From positions 25,973,701 through 26,037,700 of the forward strand of contig OX637391.1 of NCBI GenBank assembly GCA_951799425.1: a stretch of 64,000 nucleotides of DNA. Direction: 5' to 3'. The notes beneath the pieces were generated by a model that saw nothing but the letters and a program-made list of their open reading frames with translations, was not told the origin of the DNA and ran no database searches. Position 1 is the first letter of the stretch; every line of letters begins with the position of its first letter. The position numbers and the translations under genes were made by a program. Source of the stretch: Ilex aquifolium (taxonomy: Eukaryota; Streptophyta; Magnoliopsida; Aquifoliales; Aquifoliaceae). This document shows, piece by piece, positions 54,133-64,000 of the stretch.

Positions 54133-57100
54133 ATGTCTCACAACAGTGCTAAGAACATGACCGAAGATGCTACGGAATTGGATGATCCGAAATTGTTTAT
54201 GGAGGCCATGATGAGTGAGATGAGGCGTGTGATGAAGTTGGAACTGGAGCAAGTTCACGAACGGTTAGATCAGATGGAGAATACACGTGAGAGGCAACCA
54301 CAAACCGTCCCTAATGTACGTAGAAGGGAAAGAGTTCAACCGAGGGAAGTAAGGGTTGAAGATGAAGAGCCTTATGGGGCTGGTTTTGATGAAGAAGATG
54401 AAAGAAATTCTATTGTTAATAATTGGAGACATGGAGGGCGATTTAGAGAAGCTAGGAATCGAGAAGATAACAACTTGGGTGGTATTAAGATGAAGATTCC
54501 ATCGTTTCAAGGTAGATCCGATCCTAAAGCATACCTTGAGTGGGAGAAAAAGATGGATTTCGTATTTGACTGCCACAACTATTCTGAAGCAAAGAAGGTA
54601 AAATTAGCGGTGATTGAGTTTTCTGACTATGCTATTACTTGGTGGGATCAGCTTGTTATAAACAGGAGGTGGAATCGGGAACGACCAATAGAGACATGGG
54701 AGGAGATGAAAACGGTGATGAAAAAGCGGTTCGTTCCAAGCTACTACTACCGAGAGTTGTACAAAAAGCTACAAGGTCTTAAACAGGGAGGTCGGAGCGT
54801 GGAGGATTATTACAAGGAGATGGAGATTGCTATGATCCGAGCTAATGTAGAGGAAGATCGAGAGGCTACAATGGCTAGATTTTTACTTGGACTAAACCGG
54901 GAAATCCATGATAAGGTAGAGATGCAGCATTATGTGGAGTTGGAAGATATGGTGCACATGGCCATCAAAGTGGAGTAACAACTCAAGAGGGGGGGTGGGT
55001 CACGTGCAGCCCATAACTCTAGTTCTACCTCTTGGAAACCGAGTTATGCCAAGCAACAAGACAAGTCACAAATGCCCAAATCCGAGCCCAAGTCCGCGAA
55101 CACCAGCCACGTTCCTCAAGGTAAAACCGACACTTCTACCTCTAGGAATCGTGACATTAAATGTTTTAAATGTCAAGGCAGGGGACAAATAGCAAGTCAA
55201 TGTCCAAACAAGCAAGTCATGGTGTTGCAAGACAGTGGTGAAATTGTGACCGACAATGATGATTCCGACCCAGACATGCCACCATTGGAGGACGTTTCCG
55301 AGGAGGAATATTTACCCCCTAATGCATTGACATTGGTGGCGAGGAGAGCATTGAGCCTGCATGCAAAAGAGGTTGATGAAGTGCAGCGGGAGAACATCTT
55401 TCACACTAGGTGCTACATCAAAGACAAGGTGTGTAGTGTGATTATTGATGGTGGAAGTTGTACTAATGTTGCAAGCATAATTATGGTGCAGAAGTTGGGA
55501 CTACCCGTGTTGAAGCACCCTAAACCATACAAGTTGCAATGGTTAAATGATAGTGGTGAGATAAGGGTGAACAAGCAGGTGTTAGTTGCATTTCGAATTG
55601 GTAAGTACAAAGATGAAGTGTTGTGTGATGTAGTACCAATGCAAGCGGGACACTTATTGCTTGGGCGCCCATGGCAGTTTGATAGGCATTTGAAGCATGA
55701 TGGCTTTACGAACAAATACTCCTTTGTGCTTAATCAACGATCAATCACTCTTGTACCATTGACACCGCAGCAAGTATATGAGGATCAAATGAGATTGCAA
55801 AAAGAGAGTGATCAAAAGAAAGAGAGTGAACAAAAGAAAAAGAAAAAAAAGTGAAAATCAGAGAGAAAACAAAAGAATTTCTATGCAAAAGTGAGTGAAA
55901 TTAAGCGAGCCATGTTTTCAAATCAGCCGATAATTGTACTTTTGTACAAAGCGGCACTTTTAAACACTAACGAACTTGGCCTTGCTTTGCCTAGTTCTGT
56001 TGTTTCTCTTTTGCAGGAGTATGAGGATGTCTTTCCCGAGGAAACACCACATGAGTTACCTCCAATCCGAGGGATTGAACATCAAATTGATTTTGTTCCC
56101 GGTGCGATAATTCCAAACAGACCAGCCTATAGGAGCAATCCCGAGGAGACAAAGGAGCTTCAACGGCAAGTAAGTGAGTTGTTGGAGAAAGGGCACGTGA
56201 GGGAGAGCATGAGCCCATGCGCCGTTCCGGTTTTACTTGTACCTAAGAAGGATGGGACGTGGAGAATGTGCGCTGATTGCCGAGCCATCAACATCATAAC
56301 GGTAAAGTATCGTCATCCTATTCCTCGCTTAGATGATATGTTAGATGAGTTGCATGGTTCTTGTGTATTTTCTAAGATTGACTTAAAGAGTGGTTATCAT
56401 CATATTAGAATAAAGGAAGGAGATGAATGGAAAACAGCCATTAAAACAAAATATGGTTTGTATGAATGGTTAGTTGTGCCTTTTGGATTGACTAACGCTC
56501 CGAGCACCTTTATGAGACTTATGAATCATGTTTTGTGTGCATTTATAGGCAGATTTGTTGTTGTCTACTTTGATGATATACTCATTTATAGCAAAAACAT
56601 GGACGATCATGTAGCACATTTGAAATCTGTTTTAGATGTGCTTAGGAAAGAAAAGTTGTTTGCTAATCTAAAGAAGTGTACTTTTTATACCGATAAACTT
56701 GTATTTATGGGATTTGTTGTTAGTGCACAAGGTATACAGGTTGACGAAGAGAAGGAACGTGCAATCCAAGAATGGCCGAGTCCCACAAGTGTAAGTAATG
56801 TTCGTAGTTTTCATGGACTTGCTAGTTTTTACCGGCGGTTTGTGAAGGACTTTAGTAGCATAGCCGCACCACTTACTGAAGTGATCAAGAAGAACATTGG
56901 ATTTAGATGGGGAGAAGAACAAGAAAAGGTGTTTCAACTAATCAAAGAGAAGCTGACCATCGCCCCCTTATTGTCTTTACCTAACTTTTTGAAAAAGTTT
57001 GAGATTGAATGTGATGCTTCAGGTATTGGCATAGGAGCAGTGCTTATGCAAGAAGGATGACCAATTGCTTACTTCAGCGAGAAACTAAGCGGGGTAGCAT

Positions 57101-58835
57101 TAAACTACCCAACTTATGATAAGGAGTTGTATGCATTGGTTCGAGCTTTAGAGACGTGGCAACACTACCTATGGCCTAAGGAATTCGTGATTCACACCGA
57201 TCACGAGTCCTTGAAACACTTGAAGGGCCAACACAAGCTAAACAGAAGGCATGCACGTTGGGTGGAGTTCATTGAGACGTTTCCATACGTCATCCGATAT
57301 AGGCAAGGTAAGGAGAATGTGGTCGCTGATGCACTTTCTCGCAGGTATGCGTTACTCTCCACACTTGATGCAAAATTGCTTGGTTTTGAGCACATTAAAA
57401 ATTTATACGCTGATGATCACGAATTTTGCGAGGAATACTGGGCTTCTGAGAAAACCGGTTGTGGTAAGTTCTTTAGGCTTGATGGATTCTTGTTTCGAGA
57501 GAATAAGTTATGCGTGCCTAATTGTTCCTTGAGGGAGTTGTTAGTGCATGAATCTCATGGTGGGGGATTAATGGGACATTTTGGAGTTGCAAAGACTTTA
57601 GCTATTTTGCAGGAACACTTCTATTGGCCTCACTTGAAAAGAGATGTTGAAAGAATTTGTGGTAGATGTGTCACATGTAAGCAAGCAAAATCTAGAGTGC
57701 AGTCCAATGTTTGTATACCCCTTTACCAATTCCTAGTGAGCCATGGATTGATATTTCGATGGACTTTGTGTTAGGATTGCCTAGGACTAAGCGTGGGAGA
57801 GATTCAATTTTTGTGGTTGTGGATAGATTTTCTAAGATGGCATACTTTATTCCATGTCACAAAACGGATGATGCTTCGCATGTTGCTGACTTGTTCTTTA
57901 GAGAGATTGTGAGATTACATGGCATGCCTAGAACAATAGTTTCGGATAGAGATGCTAAGTTCTTGAGCTATTTTTGGAAGACTTTGTGGTGTAAGCTAGG
58001 TACTAAGCTATTGTTTTCTACTACTTGTCATCCACAAACTGATGGTCAAACTGAAGTAGTAAATAGGACTTTGTCTACTTTATTGAGGGCAATCATTAAA
58101 AAGAACATCAAAACATGGGAAGAATGTTTACCACATGTTGAGTTTGCTTATAATCGATCTGTTCATTCTGCTACTAAATTTTCGCCATTTGAAATTGTGT
58201 ATGGATTTAATCCTTTAACTCCATTGGATTTATCTCCTTTACCTTTGACTGAGCATGTTAATTTAGTTGGCAAAAAGAAAGCTGACTTTGTCAAGCAGAT
58301 TCATGAGAAAGCAAGACTCAACATTGAGCGAAGAACTGAGCAATATGCAAAACAAGCCAACAAGGGGCGTCACAAGCTGATGTTTGAACCCGGAGATTGG
58401 GTTTGGCTGCATATGAGAAAAGATAGATTTCCGGCACAAAGGCGTTCCAAATTGCTTCCAAGGGGAGATGGTCCTTTCCAAGTCCTAGAGTGCATCAATG
58501 ACAATGCCTACAAGCTAGATTTACCTGGTGAGTACAATGTAAGTGCTACTTTTAATGTTACTGATTTGAGTCCTTTTGATGTAGGTGATGATTTGAGGGC
58601 AAATCCTTTTCAAGAGGAGGGGAATGATGCAAATCATAGCACAACTTCAAGGGATCTAGTTCAAGTTCCAATTGGCCCGGTTACGAGAGCACGAGCAAGG
58701 AAGTTTAAAGAGGTACTTAACGGGCTGATTCAAGAGGCATGGACTCAAGCAAATTCGTGGAGGCCCATTGAGCATGCTCCACTTGGGCAACAAAGAGTCA
58801 TCAACATGATTCAAGTTCTAGAAGAATCTAGCTAA
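54133..58835 (+). pseudogene. CRM-type gag-pol polyprotein, element B
   Basis: Starts [16 protein letters not shown]. Interruptions against element A: TAA at 54976 (a CAA there in A), TGA at 55852 after one extra A in the Lys run, a deletion in the repetitive Glu/Lys spacer that restores the frame, TGA at 57058 (CGA in A), and a 1-bp deletion near 57709 that shifts the frame before the integrase core. Otherwise complete: capsid, zinc knuckle [14 protein letters not shown] (the usual His replaced by Gln), protease [18 protein letters not shown], RNase [14 protein letters not shown], integrase with [22 protein letters not shown]. The last frame (57711-58835) runs intact into the LTR and gives the full 70-codon tail ending LEESS. 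Confidence 0.93.
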
Positions 58836-60338
58836 GGCTACGCATAAATGGGCATGTTTTAAATTACTCTTTTTGGGTCTGATTGTAAGGCTTGCATGCC
58901 AATTATTTTTAGGAAAGTAAGGCTTTCCTTGTCTATTTAGGAGTGTGATCAACCTAGTAAAGGGATGATTGTCTTTCTTTTCTTCTTTTAGGCATGTAAG
59001 AGTTTTAGTCTTTAGTTATTCCTATTTGGGTTTGGAGTGTCAAAATATAAACTCAGACTAGGATTTGTTTCCTTACTAGATTATGATGCGAACCCCAATC
59101 GACTTGCTTTGAGACCCAACAACAATATTGAAAAAAACAACCCAAGAAAGTCAAACTCAGGTCTATGGATGGAGAATTTAGACCCGTTGAGAACTCTTGT
59201 CAAGAACCTAGATTATATTAAAATCTAGACCCGTTAAAGAACCCGTCTCAAGAACCCAAATTACAAGGAGGAACGCCACAAAGGTTGTGATTTACCTTTG
59301 ATAAGTTCAAAAGTTAAATCAAGAACAAGAGGAGTATACTCAACTCAACTCACAATCAAAATTCATTATCTCTTGTCCCCCTATTCATTGCACTAAATGG
59401 CCTTTTATAGGCTAAAAAACTTGGCCTCCAAGGAAGGCATGAACAGTAACTTCGGCATGAACAGTAACTTTGAAAATTTAAAATAATGAAAATAACATAA
59501 TTAATGTAGATTATTCCAGAAGATAATCCTTCCAAGAATAGGAGTATTGGTCTTCAAATTCCTTCCATGCTTGTGTTAAGAACCTCCCAATCTTTGACCC
59601 TTCTCCAAGCTTGATTAATACTTTCCAAAAGAGTGGCATGCCAAAGATCGAAAGATACCCCCAAGATCTTCCCATAATCATCACAAGATTTGTGGGAATA
59701 ATAGCACAAGATTTGAGGAATAATTCTGGAATCTTTGCAGCCCATAATGCATGACAATTCTAGGCCATATTTGGCCCCAAATCTGGCCCAAGAGGTGCGG
59801 CCCAATGGGCCTCATGACCCGGCCCATTAGGATAGGATCCAGCTTGAAGCTCCTCTTCATTCCTAGCTTCTAGCAAGTATATTTCACATGCTTCCACTTC
59901 TTTTAAAGCCCATCTTGGTTCCCATCAGATTAGGATTAGTTTCTTTAGTAAATTAGGATTTGTTTTCGTTAGTAGATTAGGAATTTTCTTTGTAATGGCC
60001 AGCCTATAAATAGGCGTCTAAATCAATGAAAAGGTAGATTATTATTCAGTAAATTTGGAGTGTGTTTTCTCTACGGTTCTTTGAAGAACTATACGAACTT
60101 ATCGGGATTTCCCGTGGCGTTCACCAGCGACTTATCAAACGGAATTCCACCACCGTTTGTGGCGTCTTCCTTATACCAAGGTTCTTGTTTCGCATCAAAC
60201 AACGGGTTGAGGTCATATATACCAAGGTTCTTGTTTGTCGTAAATAACGGGTCAAGGTCTATCATTCAAATCTGATCATAGAACGATCTTGGGTTCCTTT
60301 TTCGTTGTGGATCTCGTTATTTTGGCGGATTCACATCA
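58625..60338 (+). repeat. Second LTR of B, with S4 inside
   Basis: TGATGCAAATC...CATCA; 865 bp once S4 and one copy of its target duplication are removed, matching the 5' LTR length. TATAAATA at 60005-60012. Confidence 0.93.
59084..59927 (-). mobile_element. Solo CRM-type LTR S4 (844 bp)
   Basis: Plus strand TGATGCGAACCCC...GGTTCCCATCA, flanked by GATTA on both sides (59079-59083 and 59928-59932). The plus-strand start matches S3, so it lies in minus orientation. Two direct copies of GCATGAACAGTAACTT occur at about 59438-59470. I do not see the conserved GPxTRxRAKK tail at its start. Confidence 0.93.
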
Positions 60339-60340
60339 TT

Positions 60341-60598
60341 TGGTATCAGATCAAAGGTTCTAGTTCAGGTTTGCCTATCTTAAAAAAAAAAAAGGCTTTC
60401 TTCTTCTTATTATGTGTTCTTTACTCCCAAATTCGGTTCACAAATTCTAGTTTAGCCGAATTTCCTTTATCCCCCATTCCGCTCGTATTTTGTTCTAGTT
60501 TATTACAAAATTTTATTCTGTTACTATCAAAAGATAGTTGCTGATCATCAAAAAAAACAAAAAAACAAAAAAAACAAAAAGGAGTCAAAAAAAAATTT
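60341..60598 (+). other. Second primer site and leader after the B LTR
   Basis: TGGTATCAGATC and the following leader match 53443-53690. The match stops in an A-rich run, where Tekay gag sequence of D3 resumes. Confidence 0.85.
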
Positions 60599-61614
60599 TG
60601 GGGGGCATCTTAGTCCCAATCATTGGTGGGGCATACAGACTTATTTCATTCCTCCTTACCCCACCATGGGCCAGGGAAGCCAGTAGCAGTTTCAGGGTGC
60701 TGCACAGACCCTTACTACTTCATGTGCAAGGACTCCGCAATCAGGTCAGATGGGCCAGGGCATGGGCTGAGGCCGAGGACAGGGCTTACAAGCCAGGACT
60801 TCGGGGACCCAAGGGCTCGTCTACGCATCACAACTCAGACTGAGCCAACGTATCAGTCGGTTATTCTAAGTACATTTATACTCTCTCGCTTCTGGGGAAG
60901 GGTATTATTTGACTCTGGTGCATCACATTCATTTATTTTTGCATCATATGTGAGGGATTTAGGCTTAGAGGTTAAGACCTTAGAAGAGTCATTGCATGTG
61001 AGCTCTCCCCTAGGAGCTAGGGTGAGTGTTGATCAGATATGTCGGGGTTGTGAGTTAGAGATCTCGGGGATTCTACTCACCGTAGCCTTAGGGTCATGGA
61101 CATGTCTGAGTTTGATGTCATCCTTGAGATGGATTGGTTGACGGCACACCGAGTTGTCATTGATTGTGATCGGAAGAGGGTCACTGCCTACACACCGGAG
61201 GGTGTTTGTTTTCAAGTTTCAGGGGGAGAAACATGATGTTTTACCCTAATTATTGTATGATTCCCGTTGGCACGGGCAGTTGATGGGCTAGCCTGCGAGC
61301 CTTACCCTGGAGGACGAGGCGAGACATGAGTTAGGTCTACCTCAGGTGGTTTGTGAGTGTGGGACGTTTTTCCGGATGAACTACCGGGATTACCTCCACA
61401 TAGGGATGTAAACTTCACTATTCAGTTACACCTCGGTACATCGCCTATTTCTATGACTCCACATAGAATGACACCTGCAGAGTTGCAAGAACTAAATGTC
61501 CAATTACAAGAATTGCTGGAGAAAGGTTTCATTAGATCGAGTACCTCACCTTGGGGCGCTCCTGTGTTGTTTGCCAAGAAGAAGGATAGGACTCTTCGGC
61601 TATGTACAGACTAC
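60599..61614 (+). pseudogene. Tekay gag end, protease and RT start of D3
   Basis: Plus strand: Gln/Ser/Gly-rich gag end (frameshifted), protease VLFDSGASHSFIFASYVRDL and ICRGCELEISGILL, a frameshift near 61085, then [30 protein letters not shown] and [17 protein letters not shown], stopping after CTDY at the LTR fragment. About 80 percent like D1 by eye. No catalytic RT. Confidence 0.85.
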
Positions 61615-61741
61615 TGATGAGCATAGAATATTGCACATCATGTATCTCTTTGCACCTATTTTATACTAGCTTTTATAGTGAAAATGGGGGAAATGCATTT
61701 AATCTAACATTTAATGGAGTTTTGTGTGGTTGTAGGTAAAG
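61615..61741 (+). repeat. LTR fragment related to LTR1
   Basis: TGATGAGCATAGAATATTGCAC...TTTAATGGAG...GGTTGTAGGT follows the same order as 5128-5260. It is cut by the D4 LTR start at 61742. Confidence 0.6.
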
Positions 61742-64000
61742 TGTGAAACCCGGGAAAATTTGAACTTTTTCTGAAAAAGGGCAAAATGGTAATTTGCCAC
61801 TACTGCACGTATTAAAATACATATGTTCTAGACCTCGAAGGAGGGAACGGAGTGCGCCATTGGATTCGTAACGCGAAATCTAGTGACCACCAGAAATTTC
61901 GTTGAATTCCGAGATAGTCGGATTTTGCACGTAGTTCGAGACGACTGCGTGGCGATTGACTTTTTAAAGGTCCCTAAAAACGAGAAATATTAAAATTCCT
62001 TATAATTGGATTAATGTGCCAATAAAATTTAATTGGACTTAATCCGGGACTTAATGAGTCGTTTCGGGACGAAAAACGGACCCGAAAGTAATAAACGAGC
62101 GGTGCGATGTAGACCACACATTTAAAACTATATAAAGGGACAAATATCTGCATTTTAGGCAGAAAATTTCTGCCTTTGTGCTGGGTTCAACGTGTGGGAG
62201 AAAGAGAGAGAGAAAAGAGAGAACTTCAAGCTTCCTTCGGCGATTCCCGGACTTCCGTCGCTCGGATTCCGTCGAGCTAGAAGGGAGAAGTGATCTACGC
62301 GACAAGGGCTACGCGTGGGCACCAAAAACAAGGAATTTCACCGAAGATCCAAAGAGGCGATCTTGAGAGATTCAAAGTTTTGGAGTGGTTTTGGTGTTTT
62401 TAGGGGTTTTCTACACTCCTAAAAGGTAGGATTATTCCTACTTGGGATTATTCTTACCTTAGGTGTTAGTAGACTAAGGGTTAAAAGTTATATATGCATA
62501 TGTATTGAATTATATATATGTCTATAGTTCTGGTAATGGAAAAGGGAGTATAGAGTTGGCCTAGGCTAACGTCTAGCTTGATTTTATTACATAGGAGTTC
62601 CATGTGGTTCCTCTTATAACTTGGTGAAATTTGAGCTATATGGTTGCTTGGAATGTGTTATGTGAAAACATGACTTTAATGACTACTAGGTGTTTGATAA
62701 AATGCCTAGGTGAAAATGGTGTGTGTTACTTGCATGATGCTATGTTATAACATGCTTGGGTGATTGTGAAATCATATGCTTAGGATATGGTTGTTGGATG
62801 AAGAGTGTTGTTGATATATGCATGAAATGATATATTGAACATAATGAGATATGGTAGTTATGTGCTTTTGATATAATTGCCATTGATGTATTGGAAATGT
62901 TTATATGTTTGTCATGAGCATATTGAGCATTATTCTGTGTGCAATGGAACATCACATTGCATTTGCACGGGGATATCGCATCCATAGATATGAGTGGGTG
63001 TGTGTGCATGTTATACATGATTAATCAATCACCATTCTTGGTGCTTGGTGGATGGGCTCGGGAATGTTGGAACGAAGTTTCGACTGAGTCGCATGGTTGC
63101 ATGGAAAAACTTGTGTCGGGTGTAGCAAGTAGGGCTAGACACTCCCTCGGGTGAAAAACCCGGAACCACTTGGTTCAGTCACTTGCCGGCGGTGCAATTC
63201 CAGAAAAGTGACACGGTGTACGGAACCGGCGGTGTGATTCCGAAGATCCGTTGCCCAACAAAGACACAAGGGTTTTGTTATAAAAACACCCATTCAATGG
63301 GTAGCTTCCAACAATGATCCGGTTTTGGGAAAACATGATTTCTTTTCAAATGATCATTGGAAGGTTTTTCTCCGTCAATAGACGGGTCATCACACATTGG
63401 CATTGCATTGTGTTGAGGGAGTCGGTGAGGACTCGGAATGGGTTGCATGAATGAGTTTTCATCTCATTTCATTGCATGGCATTGTTGCATTCCAACATTG
63501 AATGCATAGTGTGTGTGGAATGATTGATTACATGTTGTATGTGAATATTACATGAGCATGAGCATCTAGGGGGGAGTAACCTCCGTAGGAAGTTTTCTAC
63601 TGGGCGTTGTGCTCACCCTATACGGGAAACAATTTCAGGTGTCGGGTTTACACCGGCGATTGGCTCCCATGGAGAGCATCAAGGGTGAAGGGGGCCTAAG
63701 TGCGGCCTTATCTCAAGATTTTTGTAAACCTTTTGTTTTACAATGGTTTATGACATGTAAAGTTTGTATAAACAAACTTATTTAATTCCCTTTTTGAATT
63801 ATATTTGTATGGGATAGATTGTAACGGTCGCGTAAGGACCTTGTGCAAAATGTAAAAATATAGTTGTACATGTCTTGGATGATGTGGAATTGAGTTAGGA
63901 TGAATTGGAAATGAAAAATGGAGCAAGAAAGCAAATCTGGGCAGCAACTACCGGTAGTCAATGGGTAACTACCGGTAGTCGACTGTCCAGTGTGTATTGG
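61742..64000 (+). repeat. Tekay/Del LTR D4, runs off the window
   Basis: Starts TGTGAAACCCGGG. TATA box TATATAAAG at 62129-62137. The conserved stretch CATCTAGG...GAGTAACCTC...CTCACCCT...TTTCAGGTG lies near 63560-63650. CTACCGGTAG twice at 63950-63980. Diverged from D1-D3 LTRs. The 3' end lies outside. Confidence 0.8.

Larger units (their letters stand above)
52577..60598 (+). mobile_element. CRM-like element B with tandem LTR
   Basis: CRM-a copy close to element A: 5' LTR (52577-53440), primer site, leader, gag-pol (54133-58835), LTR (58625-60338 including S4). The sequence then does not leave the element: a second primer site (60341) and 260 bp of leader follow, ending in an A run at about 60598. 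Left flank AATAC has no matching right flank. This is the LTR-internal-LTR-internal pattern of LTR recombination between tandem copies. Confidence 0.9.
50089..61614 (+). mobile_element. Tekay/Del chromovirus D3, split and truncated
   Basis: 5' LTR lacking about its first 385 bp (50089-52320), primer site 52324-52336, leader to 52576, then CRM element B (52577-60598), then gag end, protease and RT start (60599-61614). About 1 kb of leader and gag is missing across B. It ends at an unrelated LTR fragment. No 3' LTR seen. Confidence 0.82.

Overview
The window is repeat-dense plant nuclear DNA. I find no intact host gene. The evidence for a plant is a nuclear copy of part of chloroplast psaB, plant-type initiator-Met tRNA primer sites (TGGTATCAGAGCC), and several plant retrotransposon lineages. 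The dominant family is a Ty3/gypsy CRM-like chromovirus (TGATG...CATCA LTRs, coding sequence running into the LTR, no chromodomain). Such elements are typical of centromeric and pericentromeric DNA, so that is the likeliest setting (inference).

Left part (1-7527): a decayed Mutator-like transposase on the minus strand (1-690), AT-rich DNA with tandem duplications, a broken psaB fragment (3036-3512), a degenerate plant-transposon ORF with an acidic tail (3563-4812), then a polypurine tract and two related large LTR-like segments (5128-6806 and 6807-7527) with CTACCGGTAG arrays.

Middle-left (7528-25796): element A, a nearly complete plus-strand CRM copy (7528-14376), abuts a minus-strand CRM copy C1 (14377-25796). 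C1 is broken by a 2.3-kb non-autonomous element N1 (15058-17367) and by a truncated Tekay/Del chromovirus D1 (19476-23929).

Middle (25797-34883): a minus-strand Ty1/copia relic (about 26387-31440) is split by a solo CRM-type LTR S2 with target-site duplication ATAAA and by an OTA-like LTR segment. AT-rich non-coding DNA with tandem duplications follows.

Right part (34884-64000): D2 is a Tekay element with both LTRs but an internal deletion that leaves a single 679-codon RNase H-integrase-chromodomain frame. It is followed by CRM copy C2 (minus, holding solo LTR S3 with duplication GTTTT), CRM fragment E (plus) and Tekay copy D3. D3 is split by CRM copy B (52577-60598). B's right-hand LTR holds solo LTR S4 (duplication GATTA) and is followed by a second primer site and leader, a tandem-LTR arrangement. 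A short LTR fragment and a final Tekay LTR (D4) run off the end.

The clearest open questions are a probable leader intron conserved upstream of CRM gag, a non-autonomous partner sharing only R-U5 and leader with CRM, gag-pol C-termini encoded in the LTRs, ACCGGT palindrome arrays in unrelated LTR families, and elements whose two flanks do not match and so look like recombination products. I see no CRISPR array, rRNA or tRNA gene, or bacterial-type system.
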